This document shows, in pieces, positions 12,896 to 24,069 of a stretch of DNA of 64,000 nucleotides. Both the position numbers and the translations under genes were made by a program. Origin of the DNA: Trema orientale (lineage: Eukaryota > Streptophyta > Magnoliopsida > Rosales > Cannabaceae); assembly GCA_002914845.1 (NCBI GenBank), contig JXTC01000028.1:1533177-1597176 (forward strand), written 5' to 3'. Below the pieces are notes generated by a model, which worked only from the letters and a program-made list of their open reading frames with translations, did no database searches and was not told the origin of the DNA. The number at the start of each line of letters is the position of its first letter. Within the stretch, counting starts at the first letter, position 1.

Positions 12896-13335
12896 TTTTT
12901 ATAAGGATTTGTATCATCTGGGATTCGCAAGCTTTTCTCAGTGTATCACTTAGATCCCTAAGCGTTCATCGATGTATCACTTAGGTCCCTAAACGTGTTC
13001 TTATAGTATTTAGCTCCCCAAATTATTGTTTTTTGTAAGACATTCATCCTTGTTGTCCTTTCCATCTTAAGCAACTGTGAAATATCACGTGTAGAGCAAG
13101 TGTTACATCTGAGCAGGGGTATTAGATGTAATTTAGACGAAAAAACCCTAGCTCTCTTCCTAGTTCATCTTCTTCGTATCTCTTTGCAAATTCTTTGGCC
13201 CATTCATTTATGGAGATTTTCTTTGCCCGTTGTACACCATCAACTTCAACCTTGACAAAATTGATTGTTGTGGGCATAAAATTATGTCACAATAAGAGCT
13301 CTTCGTCTTCCACCTCTCGGAGTGCTCAAGAAATT

Positions 13336-13541
13336 TGTTTAGAACAATAGAGAACAAATTGTGTCTATTATTTTATATATTTCAAATAGAACAATACATG
13401 CATATTTATATTGTTTACACAATATCTGAATAAGGAAAGAGAATCAAATAATTATTCTTATATTTACACATGATTATATGGCTGACATTGTTGATTTGGT
13501 CAGATGATTTGGTCATCTCTTCCATGGCAGAATCTTCAACA
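13336..13541 (-). repeat. Copia 3' LTR
   Basis: 206 bp, bounded by TG..CA, next to the polypurine tract at 13542-13552. It carries a small local duplication (GATTTGGTCA twice) not present in the partner LTR. Confidence 0.95.
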
Positions 13542-13548
13542 CTCCCCT

Positions 13549-16500
13549 TCAAGTTGGTACATAGATGTCATTCATGCCCAACTTGGCCAAAAACTTTGTG
13601 AACGTTTGACTTAAGACTACTTTGGTGAGAATATCTGTAAGTTGATCTTCGGATCGAATGCTAGGAAACTCCACAATCTTTTCGTCTAATTTCTCTTTGA
13701 TAAAGAATCTATCAACCTCAACATGTTTTATTCGATCATGTTGAACTGGATTGTGAGCTATATCCCTTGCTGCTTTGTTGTCACAGTACAATCGTATGGG
13801 TTGCTTACATGGATAGTCAAGGTCTTGTAGAAGAAGTCTTATCCATAACACCTCACAGATCCCCATTGCCATTCTTCTGTATTCTGCTTCTGCACTAGAG
13901 CGTGTAACAACATTTTGTTTTTTATTTCTCCATGTAATAAGGTTACCTCCTACAAAGGTAAAATATCCTGAAGTAGATTTCCGATCGTCTATTGAACCTA
14001 CCCAATCAGCATCTGTATATACTTCTATGCTCCGACTTTCTGTTTTTTTTTAGAACAAAATTCCCTTTCCAGGAGTAGCTTTCAAGTATCTCAGGATTCG
14101 TATGACTGCATTCATGTGTTGCTCTCCAGGGTTATGCATAAACTGGCTAACAACACTCAGAGCATAAGCTAGATCAGGTCGTTGTGAGCTAAGTACATCA
14201 ACCTTCCGACAAGCCTTTGATATCTCCCTTTGTCTACGGGTACTTGATCATTTTTAATATACAATTTTTTGCCTTCTTCTATTGGAGTATCAACTGGTTG
14301 ATATGCTGACATACCTGTTTCCTGTAGTAAGTCCAAGGCATATTTTCTCTGAGATAATAAGATTCCCTTACCAGATCGAGACACTTCTATCCCAAGAAAA
14401 TATTTTAACGGGCCTAGGTCTTTCATTTCTAATTCTCTGGACAAGTACTCTTGTAAGGCCTTTCTTTTTTCTGGATCATTTCCCGTGACAATCATATCAT
14501 CTACATAAACAATAAGTGCGGTAACCTTTCCTTGTTGTTTCTTCAGGAATAAAGTATGGTCGGACTTGCTCTGTGTGTAACCAACTGCTTTCATGGCACA
14601 TGTGAATCTTCCAAACCACGCTCTTGGGGATTATTTTAACCCATACAATGATTTTTGCAACTTGCATATCTTCTGCCCTTGTTTCTCTTCTATCTTGCAG
14701 CCTGGTGGCAGTTCCATGTAGACTTCTTCAGACAATTCTCCATGTAAAAAGGCATTTTTCACATTAAATTGTTGTAACGGCCAATCTAAGTTGGCAGCTA
14801 GAGACAATAAGACTCGCACTGTATTAATTTTGGCTACAGGTGCAAAAGTCTCATTGTAATTAATCCCATATGTCTGAGTGTATCCTTTTGCCACTAGTCT
14901 AGCTTTGTATCGTTTGATTGTTCCATCGGCCTTGTATTTTACTGTGTAAATCCACCGGCATCCAACTGGTTTCTTTCCTGGCAGTCTGTCAACAAGCTCC
15001 CAAATTTCATTTTTTTGTAAGGATTTCATTTCCTCACTCATAGCTGCCTTCCATTTTGGGTCAATTAGGGCTTCCTGCACACTGTTAGGAATAGATACAG
15101 TATATAATTGATTGACAAATGACATGTTTGATTCTGACGAGCGATGGTTAGACACATAATTATTCATTAGGTATCTAACTTTACAAGATAGATCAGGCTC
15201 ATATGTGGGTTTAGGTATACCTCTAGTGTGACGATGTGGTAGTTGTTTTCTGGATGGCTCAGGAACATCCTCAGNNNNNNNNNNNNNNNNNNNNNNNNNN
15301 NNNNNNNNNNNNNNNNNNNNNNNNNNNNNNNNNNNNNNNNNNNNNNNNNNNNNNNNNNNNNNNNNNNNNNNNNNNNNNNNNNNNNNNNNNNNNNNNNNNN
15401 NNNNNNNNNNNNNNNNNNNNNNNNNNNNNNNNNNNNNNNNNNNNNNNNNNNNNNNNNNNNNNNNNNNNNNNNNNNNNNNNNNNNNNNNNNNNNNNNNNNN
15501 NNNNNNNNNNNNNNNNNNNNNNNNNNNNNNNNNNNNNNNNNNNNNNNNNNNNNNNNNNNNNNNNNNNNNNNNNNNNNNNNNNNNNNNNNNNNNNNNNNNN
15601 NNNNNNNNNNNNNNNNNNNNNNNNNNNNNNNNNNNNNNNNNNNNNNNNNNNNNNNNNNNNNNNNNNNNNNNNNNNNNNNNNNNNNNNNNNNNNNNNNNNN
15701 NNNNNNNNNNNNNNNNNNNNNNNNNNNNNNNNNNNNNNNNNNNNNNNNNNNNNNNNNNNNNNNNNNNNNNNNNNNNNNNNNNNNNNNNNNNNNNNNNNNN
15801 NNNNNNNNNNNNNNNNNNNNNNNNNNNNNNNNNNNNNNNNNNNNNNNNNNNNNNNNNNNNNNNNNNNNNNNNNNNNNNNNNNNNNNNNNNNNNNNNNNNN
15901 NNNNNNNNNNNNNNNNNNNNNNNNNNNNNNNNNNNNNNNNNNNNNNNNNNNNNNNNNNNNNNNNNNNNNNNNNNNNNNNNNNNNNNNNNNNNNNNNNNNN
16001 NNNNNNNNNNNNNNNNNNNNNNNNNNNNNNNNNNNNNNNNNNNNNNNNNNNNNNNNNNNNNNNNNNNNNNNNNNNNNNNNNNNNNNNNNNNNNNNNNNNN
16101 NNNNNNNNNNNNNNNNNNNNNNNNNNNNNNNNNNNNNNNNNNNNNNNNNNNNNNNNNNNNNNNNNNNNNNNNNNNNNNNCCTCTCCGAACACCAGTACCA
16201 ATCGTTTGCCTTGTTTGGATGTCCTTAAATGCACAAAACTCAGGCCAAAATATTACAACACAAGATAAGGTTGTAGTTATTTGGCAAAAAGTTATAAGTG
16301 AGTGAAGGAACAACTAATACAGAGTCAAGGTTCAAAGAATTACTAAGTAAAGATCCTTCCCCAATGACTTGGGTGGAGGTACCATTAGCAGTGGAAACAA
16401 ATTTCTGTGAGGATGGTCTAAGAGAAGAAAAATTTTTAGAATCAAATGTCATATGATTAGTAACACCAGAATCAATTATCCATGTATTATTACTAACAGT

Positions 16501-16659
16501 TGTTAAAGTATAAAAGACCTTACCATCATTATCTACAGCAGCTACGAAAGTAGAAGCCTCATTGGAATTCTTCTTCCATGGATCACGAGTATGATCCCAC
16601 CATTCTGGATTAAGATATTTTGGTGAGTGACAATTATAAATTGAATTGTTGTCACTCAT
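13549..16659 (-). pseudogene. Copia pol (protease to RNase H), interrupted
   Basis: Reading 3' to 5' in window coordinates, 16240-16659 is the protease region with an intact catalytic IIDSGVTNHM block. 15275-16179 is unknown sequence where most of the integrase should be. 14631-15270 carries the RT start ([29 protein letters not shown]). 14169-14594 carries the RT catalytic IVYVDDMIVTGND and the FLGIEVSRS block. 13549-13872 carries RNase H (LYCDNKAARDIAHNPVQH). A stop splits the YGLK/SPRAWF junction near 14633 and a frameshift follows the protease, so the copy is inactive although its LTRs look young. The first polyprotein part is also atypical: no gag or zinc knuckle precedes the protease. 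Confidence 0.92.
15275..16179. other. Assembly gap (905 N)
   Basis: A run of N lies inside the Copia integrase region; a further single N is at 17677 in a poly-T tract. Reading frames reported across the run are artefacts. The gap length may not be real. Confidence 0.99.
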
Positions 16660-17399
16660 TTTTTTTTTTTCGTAATTTTTTTTTTAATTTTTTTTTTAAA
16701 TTTTTTTTTTTATATATATAGATTTTTTTAAAAAATATATATATATATTTAACGATATATATATATATATTATATTACCTAAACTAATAGTAATGACTAT
16801 ATATATATAACTAATGTATTAAATAAAATAGGATATATATATATATATAGGTTTAGACCAGTAATCAGTGTTTTTTTTTTTTTTCCCTCAGAAGCCGATG
16901 GCGTTGATGGCAAGGATCCTTGCTGATAACGGCGGTGGGTTGCGCAAGTGAAGCTGGCGCTAGTGCAGGGGAACGACCAGCGGTGATTCGGCACTGGGGT
17001 TCACCGAGACTGTGTTCAACGGTGTGGCTGGGGCTTTGTTTTGTTTGGCATGGATAGTACAGGCGACGAAGTATCTTGACTCGTCGAGTTCGGGTTTGAG
17101 AGGTTGGCGAATCGGTGTATTTCTCTCCTCTCTTTTTTTTTGGTTTTGTTTTTTTTTTTTTCTGGAATTTCGCCGGAATTGGCAAGGGTATCGGCTGTGG
17201 TACTGGTGATGCGCGGTGGTCTGCGATGGGAGCAAACAACAGGTTTGCGGTTTGCGGTGGTGCGACAGTTTTGGTCTGGCGGCGACGGTTCGGTGGTGAT
17301 CTGCTTGTTGCGCGAGTCGATGGATGCTCGGTGGTGGTGGTGCTGAGGCGTGACAGATTTATACGGAGGTATTTGGATTTGTGTTTGATTTACCGGGAG

Positions 17400-17431
<32 letters not shown>

Positions 17432-17766
17432 TGGAGTCTGGACGGCTGGGCCCCTATTTCAATTTGTAAAGACAATTAAGCCCTCCGAGTTCTCACTTCT
17501 TTTCTCCTCTTTTAGACAATTTGCTTTTATATACATGCTTTCTTTATGCAATTGATGACTTCTTTTTGCTTTTATTTGTGATTGCAATTTTCTTCTTTGC
17601 ATGTTAATTCTTGCACCACTAATCCTTATAATTGCTCTAATTTTTTCAAAATGCCGATCATTGTGGCTACTAACCTNTTTTTTTTTTTTTTTTTTTTTTT
17701 TGCAGATTGGGTATGAATTTTACTAGAATTTTGCCGAGAAAATATAAGTATCCTACTTTGATACCA
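16660..17766 (-). repeat. Atypical Copia leader: AT microsatellite plus GC-rich block, gag absent
   Basis: Between the protease and the 5' LTR lie homopolymer T and (TA)n tracts (16660-16860), then about 500 bases markedly richer in G and C (16890-17400) with CGGCG and GGTGG words, then another poly-T. Reading frames here (for example 16865-17239 minus and 17115-17426 plus) are biased in composition and resemble no gag I know. The GC-rich block may be captured or foreign sequence. Confidence 0.55.
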
Positions 17767-17975
17767 TGTTTAGAACAATAGAGAACAAATTGTGTCTATT
17801 ATTTTATATATTTCAAATAGAACAATACATGGTATATTTATATTGTTTACACAATATCTGAATAAGGAAAGAGAATCAAATAATTATTCTTATATTTACA
17901 CATAATTATATGGCTGATATTGTTGCCAAAAAATCAGATGATTTGGTCAACTCTTCCATGGCAGAATCTTCAACA
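17767..17975 (-). repeat. Copia 5' LTR with primer-binding site
   Basis: 209 bp, TG..CA bounded. The primer-binding-site complement CTTTGATACCA at 17756-17766 abuts it directly. The target duplication AAATT follows at 17976-17980. Confidence 0.95.
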
Positions 17976-18538
17976 AAATTTGCTCCACAGATTCGAGCGC
18001 TCTATCTAAATCTAGATTTTATCTCTTCACTTTATTCTATTTTTACAAGAAAATTTCTTCTTTGATTTCCCTCTTTCTTTTTCTTATTTGATTTAATTTA
18101 TTACTTGATTATGAGATTGTTTATGTCATTATCTTTTATGTATTTATAATTTTCCAAAGAGAACCCAGACATATTTTTTTCTTTAATTTCTCTGTTATAT
18201 TTTTCATTACTACAATTGAAAGGGTTTTGGTTGATCATTTTGAAAGAAAGTCATTTTTTGGATTTTGGCATAAGCGGTTTCACTCAATCAATTGAATAAG
18301 GCGTGACTCTTTTTCTTTCATCCGGATTATTGATCCATAATTGGGTACTAAAATATTGCATTGTATCGCAATTTTTTGTTCTGCATATGATGTTAATGAG
18401 TTGATATATGATTATGAAGTTGTGGGTGGATGGGTTCATGTATGGATCTATGGGTCTGATGGGAAAATCTAGCCACGAAGATATGCACAAATTGGGAAGG
18501 AAGTGTAAATTAATATTGGTGTTTCTCAATGCGGAGCC

Positions 18539-18823
18539 TTGTCTTCTCCAAAAATTGGGCAACTAGCTCCTCAAGGTTTAAAGAAGATTCCAGTTGATGA
18601 TGCAGAGTATCAAATCATGCTGCCGAATTGTTGGAATTATCGGCCAAATCCAGGTGGCCTGGTGGATTATTCCAAGTACGATTATCAAAGTCAGTTACGT
18701 CTTCTAACAACCGATAGGCTTCATCCGCAGATAGTTAGTAGAAATCGGTTGTACCAACTTCTCTTTCCACCCACATTCTTGTCCAAGTGTCTTGGTACAC
18801 AAATTGCTGAGAAAGTATTGTAG
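18539..18823 (+). CDS. Unrecognised small reading frame inside the MULE
   Basis: Open from about 18539 to a stop at 18821-18823, up to 94 codons, with balanced composition (IPVDDAEYQIMLPNCW, YRPNPGGLVDYSKYDYQ) unlike the low-complexity frames around it. There is no ATG at the apparent start, so it may be an exon or a fragment. It matches no family I recognise. A second frame at about 13212 (starting MEIFFARCTP) would join across the Copia insertion into the same host segment. The MULE may have captured a host gene piece or this may be a decayed transposase part; neither can be settled from sequence alone. Confidence 0.3.
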   Translation: MSSPKIGQLAPQGLKKIPVDDAEYQIMLPNCWNYRPNPGGLVDYSKYDYQSQLRLLTTDRLHPQIVSRNRLYQLLFPPTFLSKCLGTQIAEKVL

Positions 18824-19057
18824 TTGACACTTTCGACAGAAGTAATGATGATAAAACGACGTAAGCAACTCTTTGTATCTCTATTATGTACAATGAAATA
18901 GCTCTGAGTCTCGTTAAGCAAATCTCAAAAGGAGTTGTCGATCAACCATCTCAAAGTACCTCATAAAATAAACATAAAAAGAAAAAAAATAAATAGATAG
19001 ACGCATAAATTAAAATCAAATTACTTACTCTCGATATTAACAATACTTTAAATAAGC

Positions 19058-20640
19058 CAATCCCCAACAACGATGCAAAAATTTGATAATGAAAATATTT
19101 AATCGTTGGTTATAAACACCAAAAATCAAATTTTACTATTAATAATGTTCTCCTCCTATTTACTAACCTAGCACGTCCTAATGAAAATCAAAACTAGTTA
19201 GTATAGTGGCAAGAAGGGTCGATCCACATAGATTGATTATTAAACTATTGGTAAGTACCGGAATTATGATAACCCGACTTTACTTAGGCATAAAAACTAA
19301 ATGAATAGAAAGATAAACAAATAAAAACTAAGATAAAAGGAATAAAGCGTAAAAAAAAAAAATACTATGCACGAATATACTAGCAATTGATTGTACCTAA
19401 TTACTCCTAAGTTCTTCAAATTAAATAATTACTGGCCTAATTCCACTCAACTCGCTAATTAAGAGACCTAACCTCACCTCATTACCTCTCCCGAGATACA
19501 AATAAGATAATACACCTAACTAACCAAAGTTGATATCCCTATCTAAGCTGATTAGTTAAGTGTTTATTAAGTTTAAGCTCTCAAATGGAAGTTAAGGCAT
19601 TGCACAATTTTCGGTCTTATAATAACTCAAATAACCTAAAATTATCAAGGTGATTATCTTGGCGTTGATCACCTCCCGATCTCACAGTAACCTAAACTAT
19701 ACCTCTCAATTCATCATTATTAGATTAATCTCTCCTGAGCATCAAAATCACAATCTAAAGTCAACTAATTTACTGGCCAAATAAATTAAAAGCAATGAGT
19801 AAGGAGAAGTATAAATGAATTGATAATGGAAAATAAACTAATAATAAACAAAATAATCAAAACAAAGTATTAAAAAGGATAAAACAAATTCTAGCAATCT
19901 AATATGAATAAGCATAGTAAAACCCAATATCAATCTCAACAAGAAATTCATAATATCCAAACAAGATTTCATAATATGCCCAATATAAATTTCAAGAGAG
20001 ATCAAGGTAGAGAGAAAGGAAAAGAAAACTCTTGTAGAGATGAGCTTCAAGTCTTCAAGTCTTCAAAAATCTCTCCCAAGAATCTTTAAGAAATCTCTAA
20101 CTCCAAGATTCTCTCTCTAGGAATTTGATGTGTTTTTCTCTTCAATTCTTCACACAGAAATTTGTACCTCCATCCCTTTTTTAAAATATTCTCCTAGGTC
20201 AAATTCAATTACACTTAAAGATGGATGAGTCTCTATCGTTGGATTATGAAAAAAGAATAATCTAGGCCATCGAAACTCATTAAAAGAGCTCAAAAATGCA
20301 TCGAGGACACAGAAAGGGCACAGCGGTACCCCTAAAGTGGCACAGGGGCACCTCAACAGCGGCGCAGGAGCACCCCTGCTGTACCGGTTGTGCTATGTTG
20401 CTTCTCGGGTGCTCCGTTTCGCCGTTTTAGCTCCAGTTTGGCTTGTTTTCGTTGCGTTACGTCTGTATTGGACTTAACGTCAATCTAAATGATTTGAAAA
20501 ACCTATTTTTATTTTTCAGCATAAATTCACCTTGATTTTAATTTATTCACCAGAAGTATAAAAATATATCAAACCAATAAAAACGCTTAAAAACACACAA
20601 CTATTTGAGCTTGAGCGTACTTGATTTAGAAGTAAATATT
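19058..20640 (+). repeat. Unclassified dispersed repeat, copy 2
   Basis: Diverged relative of 5281-6690 in the same orientation. It has a CCAACAACGATGCAAAAATTTG start, a GGTCGATCCACATAGATTG signature, CTCTCCCGAGATACAAATAAG and ATCTCTCCTGAGCATC blocks, an AAGTCTTCAAGTCTTC tract, and a GC-rich patch (20300-20390) of GGCACAGCGG-type words. The host words GTGTAAATTAATATTGG and GGGTCTGATGG occur on both sides of it (18505 and 20651; 18447 and 20706). Non-coding. Confidence 0.7.
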
Positions 20641-21229
20641 CTCCTCATTAGCAGTGTAAATTAATATTGGTGTTTTAGTAATTGTATGAGTGGTTCGGAT
20701 TATGTGGGTCTGATGGTAAAGTCTATGCTAGTAGAGGATTGAATTCATATTTCTGCTTCAATGCTTGTATGTTACAACTAGTTATGGCTTTCTTTGTTTT
20801 TAGAAATTTATATTGAAGGATCTGATGTACACTGAGATATAAGTGTAATTTAGATGAGATGACTCAACTGTAACTTCTCAATTTTATGGTAATGTCTTAG
20901 CAATAATGATCTGTATCAAAGTATATAGCCTATAAGAAATAAAAGAAAAGAGATGAGAGAGTAGGGATGTTTTGGTCCAAATTACATCTAATAACCTTTC
21001 CCAAATGTAACATGTGCTTTGCACGTGATATTTAATGGCCTTTTCTGATGGAAAGAGGAGTAAGGACTAATTTGTGATAAAAAAACAATAATTTGAGGAT
21101 CCAAATGCTACAAAAAAAAGTTCAGTGTCATATGTTGAGAAAAATTTTGAGACCCCAGGAGATATTAACCTTTTTTATAACTAATAGCCTTTTTTTTAAA
21201 GGAAAAATAATCATTGATAAATGACCGTT

Positions 21230-22132
21230 TGTTAATATAATAGTAACAGTGTATTAATTTCATACATGAGTTTTATCCCTGTTTTATGGTAATTTGTCAA
21301 ATGACATGTGGAAGCACGAAAACTAAAAGTGTGAGAAGTACGAAGATAGAAGCGCGTAGAAGCACAGAAGATAGAAACATATAGAAGTACAGAAGATAGA
21401 AGTGCGTAGAAGCACGAAAGAAGGAAATATGTAGAAACAAGGATGATAGAAGTACGTAGAAACATGGAAGATGGAAATATATAGAAGTGCAGAAGATAAA
21501 GTGTAAAAAAGCACGGAAGAAGGAAACGTATAGAAGTGAAGAAGATAGAAGAGGTCAGAAGTGCAGAAGACGGAAACACATAAAAGTGCGGAAGATAAAG
21601 CGTGAAAAAGCACGAAAAATAGAAATGTAAAGAAGATCGGAAAACAAGAGCAATCAGTAACTTAGCAAAATCTCTAGAAGTCATCACGACTCAGGAAGGA
21701 AGTCATGTTTTGAAAATGAAGATCACATACCGGAAAATACAGATTGGTTGTACATACACGTGGTCTCGAATCACGATTTCATATTTTTCAGCACTGACCC
21801 ACTACCCAAAAGTCTCAGTAGTGGGTTATGAGCCATGACTTGTAATACTGGCCAGAGCTCCCATCTATAAATAGGAGAGGTATAGGCTATGGAAAAGGAG
21901 AAAAAGGAGAGAGCATCGAAACTCGGTCGAAATTGTAACTTGAAGAAATACTTAATAAAATAACTGTGGACATAGGCTTTCGATTTAGAGCTGAACTACA
22001 TTAAATACTTAGTGTTGTTTATTTTTATGAGTTTCATGCTTATTACCGGTTTTATATTTCTTTGTATTTTGAGTTTTTCAAATTATTTTCCGTTAATTCT
22101 ACTCTAAAAACGGGTGGAATTCCGTGTTGACA
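21230..22132 (+). repeat. LTR-like region with internal minisatellite
   Basis: A TATAAATAGG promoter-like box near 21864, a following A-rich transcript-start-like region, and a terminus CCGTGTTGACA near 22122-22132 resemble a Gypsy LTR with a repeat array in its U3. A TGTTAATATAA at 21230 could be the 5' end. No partner LTR, primer-binding site or target duplication was found, so solo LTR is tentative. The 109-codon frame at 22124-22453 shows no coding character. Confidence 0.45.
21308..21635 (+). repeat. 25-bp minisatellite, about 12 units
   Basis: Tandem degenerate 25-mers of the form GAAGTGCAGAAGATAGAA plus a seven-base tail. Adjacent units alternate between GTGCGTA-like and ACATATA-like tails, giving a 50-bp higher-order unit. 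The overlapping minus-strand reading frames (21232-21687, 21323-21613) are by-products of this repeat. Confidence 0.9.
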
Positions 22133-22788
22133 AAAACCTCCATCAACGAGCTTAAGTATATAATCAATATATCAATACTTTTATACTTAATGTATTTCAT
22201 GCATTATATACTGAATCCGATCTATAGGACGTTTGGTTGGTATTTGAAAAAGCGATATTTGCAAAAGAAGGGCCTGAAATTCAATTATTTTGCTCAAAGC
22301 CCGCAATGTCTACTATTCTATATATTTGTGATGGAAACTTGTGATGTTAACCATTACTCTGTTTTTTTTTTAAAAAAGCATTTTAACATAGATGGATTGC
22401 ATAATTTACGTATGTACAAATTCGTCCTTCTTTGTCAGCGACTCAGCGTATGAAGCTAATTAAAAAAATAACAAAAACGTAGGAAATGAGGTTCACACCA
22501 GAACCCAATTATGGCGGTTCGAATTGATGTTAGAGTCATGACAAAACTACATCAACTCTGACATTGTCCTGGTCATGGACAATATTCTTATTTTTGTCAA
22601 TAAGTCTTTTTTCTTTAAACGAGTTCAATCCAGGAAACAATGTTAAAAGCCGAAATAATGAAAAGAATTATTAATTGATTAGAATTTTCCAAGTACTAAA
22701 TTATGTGAGTTTCAGAATCGTAATATGTGAATCACAAAGTTAACATGTTAATTCTCGTTTAGCTAAAATTTAATTAGTAATAATAATA
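22133..22788. other. Intergenic, nothing recognised
   Basis: AT-rich, no coding or repeat structure identified. Confidence 0.5.
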
Positions 22789-22940
22789 GGAGGCGGCTAT
22801 AGTAGGGGCGCCCCTACATAAGGCCCCTGTTTATACACCGTTTGATGGGAATCTGTGGAGAATCTGTTTATACACAGATTCCCATCAAACGGTGTATAGA
22901 CAGGACCTTACGTAGGGACGCCCCTACTGTAGACACGCCC
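22789..22940. mobile_element. Foldback MITE with 9-bp direct flanks
   Basis: The 152-bp element is nearly all palindrome. About 65-base arms carry TAGTAGGGGCG, ACATAAGGCCCCTG and CACCGTTTGATGGGAA, with the matching inverse complement on the right and a short loop near 22858-22871. A 9-bp ATAATAATA occurs on both sides (22780-22788 and 22941-22949), consistent with a MULE-type target duplication, although the word is itself simple. The hairpin would be very stable if transcribed. Confidence 0.85.
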
Positions 22941-22989
22941 ATAATAATAATCACCAATTATGATGAATATAACATTACTGTAAAAGAAT

Positions 22990-23969
22990 GGGTTAATGGC
23001 ACCATTAGTCCCCAACCTATTACCACTTTGGCATATTAGTTTTCAACCTATTTTTTGTGGCATTTAAGTCCTAAACATTTCTTTTTTTAGCACTATTGGT
23101 CTTTTTGGCATATTACGTCCAAGATTCTGTTAAAATTTATTTGAATGAGAGAAATTTTATACCATTGATCTCGATTTTCAATTATTTAACAATATAGTCC
23201 AAGATTCTGTTAAAATTTATTTGAATGAGAGAAATTTTATACCATTGATCTCGATTTTCAATTATTTAACAATTTAGTCCACAATTTTTTTTTATATATT
23301 CATATTTCTGATTAACAATATTGCATCTGCTAATCTTTCAGAAAATTAAAATTCAAAGACAGATATAAAACAAATAGTTCATTTAAAAACCAAATTCAAA
23401 AAAGAAAAAAAAATATACTAATAAACCTTAGTTTATGTCTAACTATAATAACTTTATGAATAAAAAATAATTACCTCACCATTTTTAAAACTAAAAAAAT
23501 TTCAAATACAGTCATACACGCTTTTACATTAGTCAAATTTGACTGAAAATTTACTACATCCATTAAATGTTCATGTCATTATGAATGGTTCTTCTAAAAA
23601 ATTAATTAACTATTTGCAGCAAATAAGCCTCAAAAGTTTTATAGTTTTCTATTAAATGTTCATTTCTTTATGTAATTACATCTGTCAATCTTTCGAAAAA
23701 TTAATTTTTTAGAATTTTAATTTTTTGAAAGATTGGCAGATGTAATATCGTTTATCGGAAATATGAATACAAAAAAAAATGGGGACCAAATCAATGGTAT
23801 AAAATTTCTCTCATTCAAATAAATTTTAATGGAATCTTGGATGGAATATGCGAAAAAGACTAATGGTGCCAAAAAAAGAAACGTTTAGGACTTAAATGCC
23901 ACAAAAAATAGGTTGAGAACCAATATACCAAAATAGTAATAGGTTTGGGACCAATGGTGCCATTAACCC
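22990..23969. mobile_element. Non-autonomous MULE-type element, 980 bp
   Basis: Starts GGGTTAATGGCACCATTAG and ends in its near-perfect inverse complement; the arms run about 200 bases. A 9-bp target duplication TAAAAGAAT lies at 22981-22989 and 23970-23978. Inside the left arm an 80-base segment (about 23125-23196) is tandemly duplicated (to about 23277). The single GGGTT-type terminus style is shared with the elements at 6882 and 12905. Non-coding. Confidence 0.93.
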
Positions 23970-24069
23970 TAAAAGAATAGTACTACACTAAGTTAAAATA
24001 TGTTTGACAATATTTTATTTTTGTTCTTTGTTCCTAAAAAGTATTTATAATAAAAATAGTAATATTATC

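Larger units (their letters stand above)
13336..17975 (-). mobile_element. Complete Ty1/Copia retrotransposon
   Basis: LTRs at 13336-13541 (3' LTR) and 17767-17975 (5' LTR) both start TGTTTAGAAC and end CTTCAACA in + coordinates. They differ by only a few substitutions and a short block, so insertion is fairly recent. Five-base target duplications AAATT lie at 13331-13335 and 17976-17980. A primer-binding-site complement (CTTTGATACCA) abuts the right LTR and a polypurine tract (TTGAAGGGGAG on the minus strand) abuts the left one. The pol relic lies between; a recognisable gag is missing. Removing the element restores continuous MULE-interior sequence. Confidence 0.95.
12905..21170. mobile_element. 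Large MULE-like element with nested insertions
   Basis: The segment 12905 to about 13145 and the inverse complement of about 20945-21170 are long imperfect terminal inverted repeats. Shared words run in the same order: CTGGG, CAAATTATTGTTTTTT, AAATATCACGTG, TGTTACAT and GGTATTAGATGTAATTT. The ends read GGATTTGTATC and, inverted, GGTTAATATC. A 9-bp TTTTTATAA flanks both sides (12896-12904 and 21172-21180, the right copy offset by one T in a T-run), as expected for Mutator-like elements. Inside lie a 4.6-kb Copia, an unrecognised 94-codon frame and a dispersed repeat. No transposase is recognisable, so it is non-autonomous or decayed. A captured host fragment is possible. Confidence 0.72.

Noticed and set aside
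15167-16313. Very long frames of 330-560 codons
   Set aside because: They run through the 905-base N gap and are artefacts except for the Copia RT part already annotated.
17012-17426. Several overlapping frames in a GC-rich block
   Set aside because: Overlapping frames on both strands are expected from GC-rich DNA. None shows a domain, and the block lies inside a Copia element.
21308-21635. CRISPR-like array
   Set aside because: Units are contiguous and degenerate without unique spacers, and the DNA is plant nuclear.
21232-21687. Long minus-strand reading frames of 151 and 96 codons
   Set aside because: They are created by the 25-bp minisatellite in all frames and have Leu/Phe/Ser low-complexity composition.
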